Shown here: positions 25,340-34,256 of the stretch, piece after piece
Numbering within the stretch: position 1 is the stretch's first letter
Layout: every line of letters starts with the position of its first letter
Assembly (NCBI RefSeq): GCF_025154015.1
Contig: NZ_JAOAMV010000008.1
Span: 1 to 64,000, forward strand
Direction of reading: 5' to 3'
DNA length: 64,000 bases
From: Tsuneonella litorea
GTDB taxonomy: Bacteria > Pseudomonadota > Alphaproteobacteria > Sphingomonadales > Sphingomonadaceae
The notes under the pieces: generated by a model
The model's input: the letters and a program-made list of their open reading frames with translations, nothing else
Database searches by the model: none
Told to the model about the DNA's origin: nothing
Position numbers and translations under genes: made by a program

Positions 25340-26362
25340 ATGCGAATCCTTTTCCTCCTAGCCGCGCTGGCCTTTTCCGCGCCCGGCCATGCCCAGATGA
25401 TCATCGCCCATCGCGGCGCGAGCGGGGAGCGGCCCGAGCACACCCTTGCCGCCTACGAGCGCGCGATCGACGCGGGCGCGGACTTCATCGAACCGGACCT
25501 CGTCGTGACGAAGGACCTCGTCCTCGTCGCCCGCCACGAGAACGAGCTGTCCGACACCACCGACGTCGCCGCGCGCGAGGAGTTCGCCGACCGCCGCAAG
25601 ACTAAGGAGATCGACGGCGCGCTGGTCTCCGGGTGGTTTGCCGAGGACTTCACCCTTGCCGAACTGCGCACATTGCGCGCGAAGGAGCGCCTAACCGGGC
25701 TGCGGCCCGCGAACGCGCGCTTCGACGGCCTCTACCAGGTCCCCACCTTTGCCGAGATCGTCGCGCTCGTCCGAGCCAAGCAGGCCGAAACCGGGCGCAC
25801 GGTCGGCCTCTACCCCGAGCTCAAGCATCCTGCATTCCTGCTTCAGCAGGGTATCGACAGCGTCGACCTGTTCGTGGGGGCGCTGAAGAAGGAGGGACTC
25901 GACGGCAAGGCCATACCCCTGTTCGTCCAGTGCTTCGAGGTCGCTCCGCTCCAGCGGCTCGACCGGCTGACCGACCTGCCGCTGGTCCAGCTCGTCGCGA
26001 CGACCGGCGGTCCGGCGGACGAAGCCGGGATGTCCTATGCGGAGATGGTCACGCCCACGGGCCTCGCGCACGTTGCCCGCTATGCCGACGCGATCGGGCC
26101 GGATGTGCGGATGCTGGTGGGCGTGGACGGCGCGTCAACCGGGCTCGTCGAGGCCGCGCACGCCGCGGGCCTACAGGTCCACGGCTGGACCGTGCGCAAG
26201 GAAAACGCCTTTCTTCCGCCGCCGTTGCGCATCGGGTCGGGCGAGGGCACCAAGGGCAATTACCCGGCCGCGTGGAACATTCTGGCCGCGACCGGGGTCG
26301 ACGCACTGTTCACCGACGATCCGGCGCTCGCGGTTGGGGTCAGGCGGTCCGCGTCGCGGTAA
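25340..26362 (+). CDS. glpQ: glycerophosphodiester phosphodiesterase
   Basis: A 340-residue periplasmic enzyme with a signal peptide (residues 1-18, cut after GHA). IIAHRGASGERPEHTLAAYERAIDAGADFIEPDLVVTKD holds the catalytic HRG, the Glu ligands and the acid of GDPD enzymes, and ARHENELSDTT the second His. It hydrolyses deacylated phospholipid diesters to glycerol-3-phosphate and an alcohol. The C-terminal GWTVRKEN and FTDDPALA are typical of GlpQ. Its end overlaps the 3' end of convergent ubiG by 23 bases. Confidence 0.92.
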   Translation: MRILFLLAALAFSAPGHAQMIIAHRGASGERPEHTLAAYERAIDAGADFIEPDLVVTKDLVLVARHENELSDTTDVAAREEFADRRKTKEIDGALVSGWFAEDFTLAELRTLRAKERLTGLRPANARFDGLYQVPTFAEIVALVRAKQAETGRTVGLYPELKHPAFLLQQGIDSVDLFVGALKKEGLDGKAIPLFVQCFEVAPLQRLDRLTDLPLVQLVATTGGPADEAGMSYAEMVTPTGLAHVARYADAIGPDVRMLVGVDGASTGLVEAAHAAGLQVHGWTVRKENAFLPPPLRIGSGEGTKGNYPAAWNILAATGVDALFTDDPALAVGVRRSASR

Positions 26363-27116
26363 CGATGTAGTTCAGCGACGGGTCGGACGACAGGTGCAGT
26401 CCCTTCGCCGGGGAAAAGGCGATGCCCTGCGGCGCGCCCATGGAAAGGCCGGCGGCGGCAAGAAGCTCGCGCAGTTCGTCGGGCGTGACGAAATCGTCCC
26501 AGTTGTGCGTCCCCTTCGGCACGAGTCCCACGGCCTCTGCCGCGCCCACCAGCAGCAGGCGCGACTGGGCGGTCCGGTTGGGGGTCGACAGCACCATCAG
26601 CCCGCCGGGCGCCAGCTTCGCCGCAAGGGCTGCAAGGAACGCGGACTTGTCGGCGACGTGCTCGATCACCTCCATGCAGGTGACGAGGTTGAACGGCCCG
26701 ATGTCGAGCGCGCCGATCTCGCCCGCCAGGTAGCGGATGGCGAGCCGCGATCCCGCCGCATGGGCCGCAGCGGCGGCCACGTTCTCGGGCGCCGCATCGA
26801 CCCCGGTCACCGCCGCGCCCAGCCGCGCGAGCGGTTCGCACAGCAGTCCTGCGCCGCAGCCGACGTCGAGCGCGGTCTTGCCGGCGAGCGGGCGGATGCT
26901 GTCGGGATCCCCGTGCCAGTGGGCATCGACCGCCGCGCGCACGAAGGCGAGCCGTACCGGGTTCAGCCGGTGGAGCATCGCCGAGGAGCCCCGGGGGTCC
27001 CACCACTCGGCGGCCAGCCTGCCGAAATGCGCCGCCTCGTCCGGTCGGATGGTCGGCGGACCGATGGTTGGCGTGCTTGAAGTTTTCGTATGCGCCGGGG
27101 ATGTTGCATCGCTCAT
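26340..27116 (-). CDS. ubiG: ubiquinone biosynthesis O-methyltransferase
   Basis: A 258-residue SAM-dependent enzyme that methylates both hydroxyl groups during ubiquinone synthesis at the inner membrane. PDEAAHFGRLAAEWWDPRGSSAMLHRLNPVRL is the family start; LDVGCGAGLLCEPLARLGA binds SAM, and CMEVIEHV and STPNRTAQS follow. THNWDDFVTPDEL is the usual membrane-contact region. A Thr/Pro-rich extension precedes the domain. Divergent from lysC by 43 bases, an arrangement common in alphaproteobacteria. Confidence 0.95.
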   Translation of the reverse strand: MSDATSPAHTKTSSTPTIGPPTIRPDEAAHFGRLAAEWWDPRGSSAMLHRLNPVRLAFVRAAVDAHWHGDPDSIRPLAGKTALDVGCGAGLLCEPLARLGAAVTGVDAAPENVAAAAAHAAGSRLAIRYLAGEIGALDIGPFNLVTCMEVIEHVADKSAFLAALAAKLAPGGLMVLSTPNRTAQSRLLLVGAAEAVGLVPKGTHNWDDFVTPDELRELLAAAGLSMGAPQGIAFSPAKGLHLSSDPSLNYIVTATRTA

Positions 27117-27159
27117 GCCCGGTCCCTAACAGCGCGGGCACAGGTCATCCAGCAGGAGC

Positions 27160-28440
27160 ATGACGAGCTTGGCGCGGATCGTGATGAAATTCGGCGGCAC
27201 CTCGATGGCCGGCACCGAGCGCATCCGGCGCGTGGCGAACATCGTGCGCAAGCAAGCTGCCGGCGGCAACGAGGTCGCGGTGGTCGTTTCCGCGATGGCG
27301 GGAGAGACCGACCGGCTGGTCAACTTCTGCCGCGAGGCGAACCCGCTCTACGACCCGGCCGAATACGACGTCGTCGTGGCGAGCGGCGAACAGGTGACCA
27401 GCGGCCTTCTTGCGCTGACGCTGCAGGCGCTGGGGTGCAAGGCGCGTTCGTGGCTCGGCTGGCAGCTGCCGGTCCGCACGATCGAGGCGCACGCCAAGGC
27501 GCGGATCGAGGACATCGACAGCGATGCCGTGCTCGCCAGCATGGCGGCGGGCGAGATCGCGGTGATCCCCGGCTTCCAGGGTGTCGGCGGCGACGGCCGG
27601 GTGACGACGCTCGGGCGCGGCGGGTCCGACACCTCGGCGGTGGCGGTGGCGGCGGCGATCGGAGCCGACCGGTGCGACATCTACACCGACGTCGACGGGG
27701 TCTACACCACCGACCCGCGGATCGTCGCCAAGGCGCGCAAGCTCAAGGCGGTGACCTACGAGGAAATGCTCGAGCTGGCCTCGGTCGGTGCGAAGGTATT
27801 GCAAACCCGTTCGGTCGGCCTCGCGATGAAGGAGGGCGTGCGGGTGCAGGTCCTTTCGAGCTTCATCGGCGACGACGCCGTCCCGGCAGACGACCTCCCC
27901 GGCACGATGATCGTGTCGGAAGAGGAAATGAACGACCTAGTGGAGAAGGGCGAGATGGAACGCCAGCACGTCACCGGCATCGCGCACGACAAGAACGAGG
28001 CGAAGGTGATCCTCACCCGCGTGCCCGACAAGCCGGGCGCGGTGGCGCACATCTTCGAGCCGCTCGCGGCGGCCTCGATCAACGTCGACATGATCATCCA
28101 GAACGTCGGCCGCGACAAGGGCGAGACCGATGTGACCTTCACCGTGCCGATGGCCGACCTCGCCCGCGCCCAGGCGCTGCTCGAAGACAAGCGCGCGGAA
28201 ATCGGCTTCAACCGCATCATCACCGACAGCAAGATCGCCAAGATCAGCGTGGTGGGCGTGGGCATGAAGAGCCACGCGGGCGTCGCGGCGACGATGTTCA
28301 AGGCGCTCGCCGAACGCGGGATCAACATCCAGGCGATCTCGACATCCGAGATCAAGGTTTCGGTGATGATCGACGAGGACGAAACCGAACTCGCGGTGCG
28401 CGTGCTGCACACCGCCTACGGGCTCGATGCGAGCGACTGA
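27160..28440 (+). CDS. lysC: aspartate kinase
   Basis: A 426-residue enzyme that phosphorylates aspartate, the entry step to lysine, threonine and methionine. VMKFGGTSMAG at residues 8-18 is the amino-acid-kinase start, SGEQVTSGLLA follows, and LGRGGSDTSAVAVAAA the ATP site. Two ACT domains occupy about residues 265-420 (VTGIAHDKNEAKVILTRVPDKPG; ISVVGVGMKSHAGVAA), which normally bind lysine or threonine for feedback control. The ATG at 27160 follows AGGAG. Confidence 0.96.
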   Translation: MTSLARIVMKFGGTSMAGTERIRRVANIVRKQAAGGNEVAVVVSAMAGETDRLVNFCREANPLYDPAEYDVVVASGEQVTSGLLALTLQALGCKARSWLGWQLPVRTIEAHAKARIEDIDSDAVLASMAAGEIAVIPGFQGVGGDGRVTTLGRGGSDTSAVAVAAAIGADRCDIYTDVDGVYTTDPRIVAKARKLKAVTYEEMLELASVGAKVLQTRSVGLAMKEGVRVQVLSSFIGDDAVPADDLPGTMIVSEEEMNDLVEKGEMERQHVTGIAHDKNEAKVILTRVPDKPGAVAHIFEPLAAASINVDMIIQNVGRDKGETDVTFTVPMADLARAQALLEDKRAEIGFNRIITDSKIAKISVVGVGMKSHAGVAATMFKALAERGINIQAISTSEIKVSVMIDEDETELAVRVLHTAYGLDASD

Positions 28441-28662
28441 GCAAGTCGTTTACACTAACGAAAGTTAGCACATAGTAGTTATCGTTAGTTAGTGCCGTAC
28501 AAGAGAAACGATCTCTTTCGGGGCAACCCATCGTAAGTCTCTAGTAAGTTAAATGATAACGGCATAACATCCTCCGTTGTTAGCAGCGGTTTCGAGTCGT
28601 GCGCTGCCTTTTCTTGCCCTGGAGCACGGAATACCGGCCGGGACTAGCTGGAGGCACTAGTC
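28441..28662 (+). promoter_or_regulatory. AT-rich promoter region with nested inverted repeats
   Basis: This 222-base gap is much more AT-rich than its surroundings. CTAAC-GAAA-GTTAG (28455-28468) forms a small hairpin, and CACTAAC at 28453-28459 also pairs with GTTAGTG at 28488-28494, so two alternative foldings share one arm. Further TTAGT/AACTAA fragments follow at about 28540-28585. No gene is seen. It likely carries the promoter of the secreted protein at 28663. Confidence 0.45.
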
Positions 28663-29655
28663 ATGAAGAAGTCCATTGCCCTTGTGGCGATGTGCGCAAC
28701 CGCGCTCTCGCCGATCCTTTCGGCCCCTGCCTATGCGGATATCGTTCCCGATCCGGTGCCCGAGTATCTCGGCGAGGTGTTTCCCGAGATGACCGCGCAA
28801 TGCGACGCCCTCGCGGACGCACGCGACACCGGAAACGGCGATGAGTGGAGCGGAGAGGTCATCCCCGGAAACGCGACGTTGATCGCCGGCCCGACCGAGG
28901 TCGGCGGTTCGCGCGTCGTCGATGAATCCACCATCCAGCCGCTCGGCGACTACGTCCCGTCGGTAAAGGAAATTCGCGGCGACCCGTTCCGCATCGGCGG
29001 AAGCGTCAATATGTTCGGCGACCAATGGTCGAGCGAAGGCTACTATCCCCACAGCACCTATTTCTTCGAAGCGGATTTCGACTCGACCTTCAGCTACGCC
29101 GCATCGTGCGCGATCTCGCGTGCGGTGTTCCACGAGGGCGAGCCGATCCATCACCGGGCTGTCGGCGTCTACGTGATTCTCGACGACTATCATGGCCGAG
29201 ACGAAGAGGCGGTGCGCAGGAACTGCGAGCAGCTTCGCGACAACGGCCAGGATTGGTGGGGCGACGAATTCTTCCCCGAAAACAGCCCGAAGTGCAGGTT
29301 CGAGGGAACTCCCGCCTACGACGAACCGGGCGAGGACTACCTGGATCCCCCGGTCCTCGTCGACACGGTCGCGCTCGACCCGGTCCCCCGCGAGCAGACG
29401 GTCGGAATGCGGGCGTTCGAGGACTTCGGCGAGAAGATCACTGTCGTCGGAGAATACCATATCGGCCAGGTCGTGATCTGCATTTCGCCGAGCACCACCA
29501 GCAAGAACACGCAATCGACCGGCTGGCGACTTCAGAACGGTTATACCGGCCCCAACTGCACCACCGACTGGTTCAAGAACCACGCCATTTGGGGCGCCGG
29601 GACCGAAAACAGCAACGGTACCTTTACCTCCGTGCCGGACTATCACCTGTACTAA
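28663..29655 (+). CDS. secreted hypothetical protein, 330 residues
   Basis: I do not recognise this protein. A clean Sec signal peptide (KKSIALVAMCATALSPILSAPAYA, cut at about residue 25) precedes a mature part rich in aromatic and acidic residues, with six Cys that could form disulfides. Motifs include GYYPHSTYFFEADFDSTFSYAASC, WWGDEFFP and a C-terminal TGWRLQNGYTGPNCTTDWF. The ATG at 28663 follows GGAGG. It should be periplasmic or released. The strong hairpin after it separates it from the receptor-like gene downstream. Confidence 0.75.
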   Translation: MKKSIALVAMCATALSPILSAPAYADIVPDPVPEYLGEVFPEMTAQCDALADARDTGNGDEWSGEVIPGNATLIAGPTEVGGSRVVDESTIQPLGDYVPSVKEIRGDPFRIGGSVNMFGDQWSSEGYYPHSTYFFEADFDSTFSYAASCAISRAVFHEGEPIHHRAVGVYVILDDYHGRDEEAVRRNCEQLRDNGQDWWGDEFFPENSPKCRFEGTPAYDEPGEDYLDPPVLVDTVALDPVPREQTVGMRAFEDFGEKITVVGEYHIGQVVICISPSTTSKNTQSTGWRLQNGYTGPNCTTDWFKNHAIWGAGTENSNGTFTSVPDYHLY

Positions 29656-29680
29656 CAGGGTCGGCAGGGCTTAAGCTGTT

Positions 29681-29710
29681 TCTCCCGCCGGTGGCAGCAC
29701 CGGCGGGAGA
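29681..29710 (+). terminator. strong hairpin after the secreted-protein gene
   Basis: A perfect 13-base stem, TCTCCCGCCGGTG at 29681-29693 pairing with 29698-29710, around GCAG. No T-run follows, so it may stop or protect the transcript rather than act as a textbook terminator. Confidence 0.5.
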
Positions 29711-29738
29711 GTTGGCTCGCTGAGGGGGATTTCACGGC

Positions 29739-32318
29739 ATGGCGAGACGGGCGAACCGTCCCTTCGCGGCGATGCGACGGGGTTCCGCCTTGCTGCTGGC
29801 GATTGCGCCGTTCTGGTGCAGCCCTCTTGCGAGCCAGGACGCGCCCGCGCCCTCGCCGACCCCTGCTCCCGCTCCCGCTCCCGCCGATCGTGAGCCCGAT
29901 CCTCCGGGCACGATCGTGGTCATCGGGGACCGGGCGATCATCGCCAGCCTCAGGAATTTCGCGGTCGAGCAGACTTATGGCGAGGACGACGTGGCCTCCT
30001 ATGCTGCCGGTTCGGTCGGCGAGGTGCTCGACGCGATCCGCGAGGAGAACGGCGACGAGAACCCCGCGTTTCTCGTCAACGGACGGCCGGTGGCCGATGC
30101 CAGCGACATCGCCGACCTGCCGCCGGAGGCGATCCAGCGGATCGAGACGCTGCCGCGCGGCGCCGCGCAGCGCGTCAACGGCGCGGCGGGACAGCGCGCC
30201 TACAACGTCGTGCTGAAGCGGCAATTGCGCACTGCGGTCGTCACCGCGAGCGACGAGGTCGCCACCGACGGGGGCTGGTCGAGCCTGCGCGGTGCACTGC
30301 AGCTGACCCACATCCAGGGGCAGAACCGCCTCAACCTTTCGCTGACGGGCGCCGATTCGGGCGTCCTTCTCGAAAGCGAACGACCCTATGTCCCCCGTAC
30401 CGAGGACACCTACTACGCCGCGGGCGGCAACGTCCTGCCGGCGTTCGGGATGAGCCAGGTTTCGCCCGCGCTGACCGCACTGGCCGGCGCGCCCGTCACC
30501 TCGGTCGCATTGCCGCCCGGCCTTGCCGCCCCCACGCTGGCCGCGCTGCTTCCCGGCGCGAACGCCCTGAACCCGAGCGGCCGCGGCGATTTCCGCTCGC
30601 TGCGCGGTGCGTCGCGGCCGATCAATCTTTCGCTGTCGGGCAACCGCCAGCTCGACGACATGTTCTCGCTGTCGTTCAACGCCAATGCGACCTGGAGCGA
30701 CAGCCGCAGCCTCGGCGGGCTGCCCCGCGCCCGGATAACGATCCCGGCCGCCAATCCGTTCTCGCCGTTCGGCGTGCCGGTGAGCCTCTATCTCGAGAAC
30801 CCGGACGGCCTACTGGTGAGCCGTTCAAAGTCGAATTCACAGGGCGTGTCGGTGACGCTCAACGCGCTCGTGGGCAAGTGGCGCGGTAGCCTGAACGGCC
30901 GTTACGATCGCCGCGTTTCGCATTCGGCCTACGAATATTCCGGTCAGCTGCCGGCGCTTTCGAACGCGGACAATCCTTTCGACGGGACGCTCGCCGCGCG
31001 GATCCCGGTGATCGCCAACCGGAGCGACAGCGCCTCCCGGTCAACCGCGGTAGCGGCGGAAGCTTCGGGGCCGCTCGCCGACTTGTGGGCCGGGCCGATC
31101 GAGGCGCGCGTATCGGCCTCGGTGCGGTGGGAAACGTTCGAGGGCGCATCGACCACCGGTGGCGCGCAGAGCCTCGATCAGCGCCAGGTCAGCGCCGGCG
31201 GCGGCCTGTCGCTGCCGCTGACCTCAAGCGAAAAGGGTGTGCTCGGCGCGCTCGGCGACAGCGACCTCGCTTTCGATATCGGATACGTGGATCTCGGCGA
31301 ATTCGGTTCGCTGATGCGCAGCTCGCTCGCCCTCAACTGGCAGGTGGCCGACTGGCTGCGGCTGGTGGCGCGGACCACGCGGGACGAATCGGCGATCAGC
31401 CCGTTCCTGCTCGCCGCGCCCGCCACGATCGTCGAGGATGTCGCCTACTTCGATCCGGTCACCGGCCAGACGGTCGACGTAACCACGATCTACGGCGGCG
31501 TCGCCGGCCTGCTGCCGGAGGACCGGCGGACCCGCAGCATCGCCGTGACGGCGACCCCGTGGAAGGCCTACAACCTTCAGCTCGACGCCGAATACAGCGT
31601 CGACGACCTGCGCAACCAGATCGGCGCGCTGCCCGAGCCGACCCCCGCGGTGCTCGCCGCGTTTCCCGGCCGGTTCGTGCGCGACAGTTCGGGCACCCTG
31701 GTCCTCGTCGACAACCGTTCGATCAATCTCGCCCGCGAGCGCAGCGAACGGCTCCGCCTGGGCGTGCGCTACGCAGTGCCCCTGAGCCCGCCGCCGCGGC
31801 GTGTCGCCGCCAGCGGGGGGCGTCCGGCCTATCGCACCAAGCAGACCAGGCTGCAGGTCACCCTGTCGCACACCGAGCTCTTGTCGAACACCTCGGTCAT
31901 CCGGCCGGGGCTCCCGGTGATCGACCTGCTCGACGGCGCGGCGGTCGGTTTCGGCGGCGCCCAGCCACGCGGGACGACGAGCGCCAATTTCGCGCTCACG
32001 CATGGCGCAAGCGGAATGCGGATGGATTTCCGCAGGCGGGGGCCGAGCAAGTTGCTCTACGGGTCGCTGGCGAACCCCCAGCTGCTCGACTTCGGTTCGC
32101 TGACCACGCTCGATGCCAGGCTCTACACCGATCTTGGGGACCATTTCGGCCAGAGCAAGCTGGCCAAGGGCGCCCGGATGACGCTGGTGATCGACAACGT
32201 CTTCAATCGCCGCCAGAGCGTGACCGACCCCGATGGCTTCGCGCCCCAGGCGTACCAGAAGATCCGCCGCGACGCGCTTGGCCGGACGGTCCAGCTCGAG
32301 CTGCGCAAGTCGTTCTAG
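29739..32318 (+). CDS. TonB-dependent-receptor-like outer membrane protein
   Basis: An 859-residue protein with an N-terminal signal sequence and a Pro/Ala-rich linker (PAPSPTPAPAPAPADREP). A short plug-like domain follows, with VLDAIREENGDENPAFLVNGRPV and IERIETLPRGAAQRV-type strands. The remaining 650 residues form a long beta-barrel with repeated amphipathic strands. The end LELRKSF closes with the Phe typical of outer-membrane barrels. The plug is short and I see no clear TonB box beyond TIVVIG. Substrate unknown. GAGGGGG lies before the ATG. Confidence 0.8.
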   Translation: MARRANRPFAAMRRGSALLLAIAPFWCSPLASQDAPAPSPTPAPAPAPADREPDPPGTIVVIGDRAIIASLRNFAVEQTYGEDDVASYAAGSVGEVLDAIREENGDENPAFLVNGRPVADASDIADLPPEAIQRIETLPRGAAQRVNGAAGQRAYNVVLKRQLRTAVVTASDEVATDGGWSSLRGALQLTHIQGQNRLNLSLTGADSGVLLESERPYVPRTEDTYYAAGGNVLPAFGMSQVSPALTALAGAPVTSVALPPGLAAPTLAALLPGANALNPSGRGDFRSLRGASRPINLSLSGNRQLDDMFSLSFNANATWSDSRSLGGLPRARITIPAANPFSPFGVPVSLYLENPDGLLVSRSKSNSQGVSVTLNALVGKWRGSLNGRYDRRVSHSAYEYSGQLPALSNADNPFDGTLAARIPVIANRSDSASRSTAVAAEASGPLADLWAGPIEARVSASVRWETFEGASTTGGAQSLDQRQVSAGGGLSLPLTSSEKGVLGALGDSDLAFDIGYVDLGEFGSLMRSSLALNWQVADWLRLVARTTRDESAISPFLLAAPATIVEDVAYFDPVTGQTVDVTTIYGGVAGLLPEDRRTRSIAVTATPWKAYNLQLDAEYSVDDLRNQIGALPEPTPAVLAAFPGRFVRDSSGTLVLVDNRSINLARERSERLRLGVRYAVPLSPPPRRVAASGGRPAYRTKQTRLQVTLSHTELLSNTSVIRPGLPVIDLLDGAAVGFGGAQPRGTTSANFALTHGASGMRMDFRRRGPSKLLYGSLANPQLLDFGSLTTLDARLYTDLGDHFGQSKLAKGARMTLVIDNVFNRRQSVTDPDGFAPQAYQKIRRDALGRTVQLELRKSF

Positions 32319-32361
32319 CGCCGCTTGCCGCCCGGCGGGCGCGCGCCTATGCGCCTCGCCC

Positions 32362-33372
32362 ATGAGCAGCTATCCCAAGACCTCGGCGCTAATGGCGCGC
32401 GGCCGCGAATTCCTCGGCACCGATCACGCGATCCTGTGCGGCGCGATGAGCTGGGTGTCCGAGCGCAACCTCGTCTCCGCGATCAGCAACGCGGGCGGGT
32501 TCGGCGTGATCGCGTGCGGCGCCATGACACCGGAACTGCTCGACGCCGAGATCGCCGCGACCCGCGCGATGACCGACAGGCCGTTCGGCGTGAACCTGAT
32601 CACCATGCACCCGCAGCTGTTCGACCTGATCGAAGTGTGCGGCAAGCACGGCGTCGGCCACGTCGTCCTGGCGGGCGGCATTCCGCCCAAGGGCAGCGTC
32701 GAGGCGATCAAGGCGTTCGACGCCAGGGTGATCGTGTTCGCGCCCACGCTGGCACTTGCCAAGAAACTGCTGCGTTCGGGGGGCGATGCGCTGGTCATCG
32801 AGGGGATGGAAGCGGGTGGTCACATCGGTCCGGTGTCGACAAGCGTTCTCGCGCAGGAATTCCTGCCCGAGCTGTCCGCCGACCACCTCGTCTTCGTCGC
32901 AGGCGGGATCGGTCGGGGCGAGGCGATCGCCGGCTATCTCGAGATGGGTGCGGTGGGCGTCCAACTGGGCACCCGGTTCGCCTGCGCGACCGAAAGCATC
33001 GCTCATCCCGATTTCAAGAAGGCATTCTTCCGTGCGGGCGCGCGCGATGCCATCGCAAGCGTCCAGGTCGACCCGCGCCTGCCGGTGATCCCGGTCCGGG
33101 CGCTCAGGAACAAGGGCACCGAGGCGTTCAGCGCCAAGCAGCGCGAGGTCGCGAACCTGCTCGACAGCGAGAGCCTGCCGATGGCCGAGGCTCAGCTCCA
33201 GATCGAGCATTACTGGGCCGGCGCACTGCGCCGCGCGGTGATCGACGGCGACATCGAGAACGGGAGCCTGATGGCCGGCCAGTCGGTCGGCATGGTCAAG
33301 AGCGAAGAGCCGGTGGCGGACATCATCGCGCAGCTGATGGCGGAGAGCGAGGCGGCGCTGTCGCGGCGCTGA
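32362..33372 (+). CDS. nitronate monooxygenase-like flavoprotein (NPD family)
   Basis: A 336-residue FMN enzyme of the 2-nitropropane dioxygenase family. GAMSWVSERNLVSAISNAGGFGVIACGAM, FGVNLITMHP, VIEGMEAGGHIGP and GGIGRGEAIAGYLEMGAVGVQLGTRFACATES are the FMN-binding barrel segments; the His in AGGHIG is the usual active-site position. It oxidises nitronates or reduces enoyl substrates; the family is broad (FabK is close), so the substrate is open. The ATG at 32362 begins MSSYPKTSALM. Confidence 0.88.
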   Translation: MSSYPKTSALMARGREFLGTDHAILCGAMSWVSERNLVSAISNAGGFGVIACGAMTPELLDAEIAATRAMTDRPFGVNLITMHPQLFDLIEVCGKHGVGHVVLAGGIPPKGSVEAIKAFDARVIVFAPTLALAKKLLRSGGDALVIEGMEAGGHIGPVSTSVLAQEFLPELSADHLVFVAGGIGRGEAIAGYLEMGAVGVQLGTRFACATESIAHPDFKKAFFRAGARDAIASVQVDPRLPVIPVRALRNKGTEAFSAKQREVANLLDSESLPMAEAQLQIEHYWAGALRRAVIDGDIENGSLMAGQSVGMVKSEEPVADIIAQLMAESEAALSRR

Positions 33373-33375
33373 TCG

Positions 33376-33759
33376 TCATTCCATCGGCTTGGGCTGCCAC
33401 AGCTCGATCTTGCGGCCGTCGCAATCCATCACGTGGGCGAAGTCTCCGTTCGCTTCGCCTGCCATCGTCAAGAGCGGCTCGACCCCATGCTCGGCGCAGC
33501 GGGCGAGCATGGCTTGCAGGTCGTCGACGATCAAATTGACCATGAACGGTTCGTCCGACGGCGCGAAATAATCGGTCTCGGCATCGAACGGGCTGAATAC
33601 CGTGGCCGCGCCCGGGTGCGCCGCGGCATCCTGCGGAAGGAAGACCGAACCGCCCCAGTCCATGAACGCGATGCCGAGGACGCGCGCGTACCATTCGCGC
33701 GTCGCCGCCGGATCGGCCGACTTGAAGAACACGCCGCCAACCCCGAGTACCTTAGCCAT
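33376..33759 (-). CDS. VOC family protein (glyoxalase-like)
   Basis: A 127-residue protein of the glyoxalase/bleomycin-resistance fold, with the two half-repeats VLGVGGVFFKSADPAATREWYARVLGI and MVNLIVDDLQAMLARCAEHGVEPL, ending CDGRKIELWQP. One module, probably dimeric. Metal-binding positions are not obvious from the first half, so it may bind rather than convert a ligand. It converges with the NPD gene 3 bases away. A palindrome 76 bases upstream may regulate it. Confidence 0.85.
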   Translation of the reverse strand: MAKVLGVGGVFFKSADPAATREWYARVLGIAFMDWGGSVFLPQDAAAHPGAATVFSPFDAETDYFAPSDEPFMVNLIVDDLQAMLARCAEHGVEPLLTMAGEANGDFAHVMDCDGRKIELWQPKPME

Positions 33760-33834
33760 CGTCGCCTCCCGTTTTCCTCATCTAGCGCGCGCGATCGGCA
33801 AAGGCGAATGCGCGCGCGAAGCCCGGGCCGGCGT

Positions 33835-33849
33835 CAGTTGTTACAACTG
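33835..33849. promoter_or_regulatory. operator-like palindrome upstream of the VOC gene
   Basis: CAGTTGT, one central T, ACAACTG: a perfect 7+1+7 inverted repeat in the 180-base gap between two minus-strand genes, 76 bases before the VOC gene start. It could be a repressor site. No regulator gene is adjacent. Confidence 0.3.
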
Positions 33850-33939
33850 GCTATCGGTCGTGTTGCCGACCAGGCGTGGGAATGGAACGGGGCCGCGGGG
33901 GCAAATGCGCGGCAAAGGACTGGCTCGTGCGCGCGGGTT

Positions 33940-34182
33940 TCAAGCGAACCAGCGGCGCTTCTTCGCGGGCTGGGGAAGCCGGCCGGAAATGCCGTACAGG
34001 TAGTTCGCCAGAACCGCCGCCTGGTTCTTGGTCATGAAGTAGCGCACTTCGTCGACCTCTCCGGCACTGCATCCGGGACGCTTCGACTGCACCTTCACCA
34101 TGACCCGGTCGCCGAGGTCCTCGTGCGTCCAGCCCACCAGCGCGCCGAATTGTTCGAATCGATCAGATCCCGCTGTCGCCAT
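33940..34182 (-). CDS. conserved-looking hypothetical protein, 80 residues
   Basis: A small basic protein starting at the ATG at 34182. The middle, VMVKVQSKRPGCSAGEVDEVRYFMTKNQAAVLANYLYGISG, looks folded (two strands and a helix), and the tail PQPAKKRRWF is very basic. I do not recognise the family. No signal peptide. It lies between the aldehyde dehydrogenase and VOC genes on the same strand. Base use is like the neighbours, so it is probably a resident gene. Confidence 0.65.
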   Translation of the reverse strand: MATAGSDRFEQFGALVGWTHEDLGDRVMVKVQSKRPGCSAGEVDEVRYFMTKNQAAVLANYLYGISGRLPQPAKKRRWFA

Positions 34183-34256
34183 GCGTCACCCCTCCGGGCG
34201 GCGATGATGAACCCCCGCGCGCGGGCGTGCAAGAGCCCGCGCGCGGGTGCCGGCGA

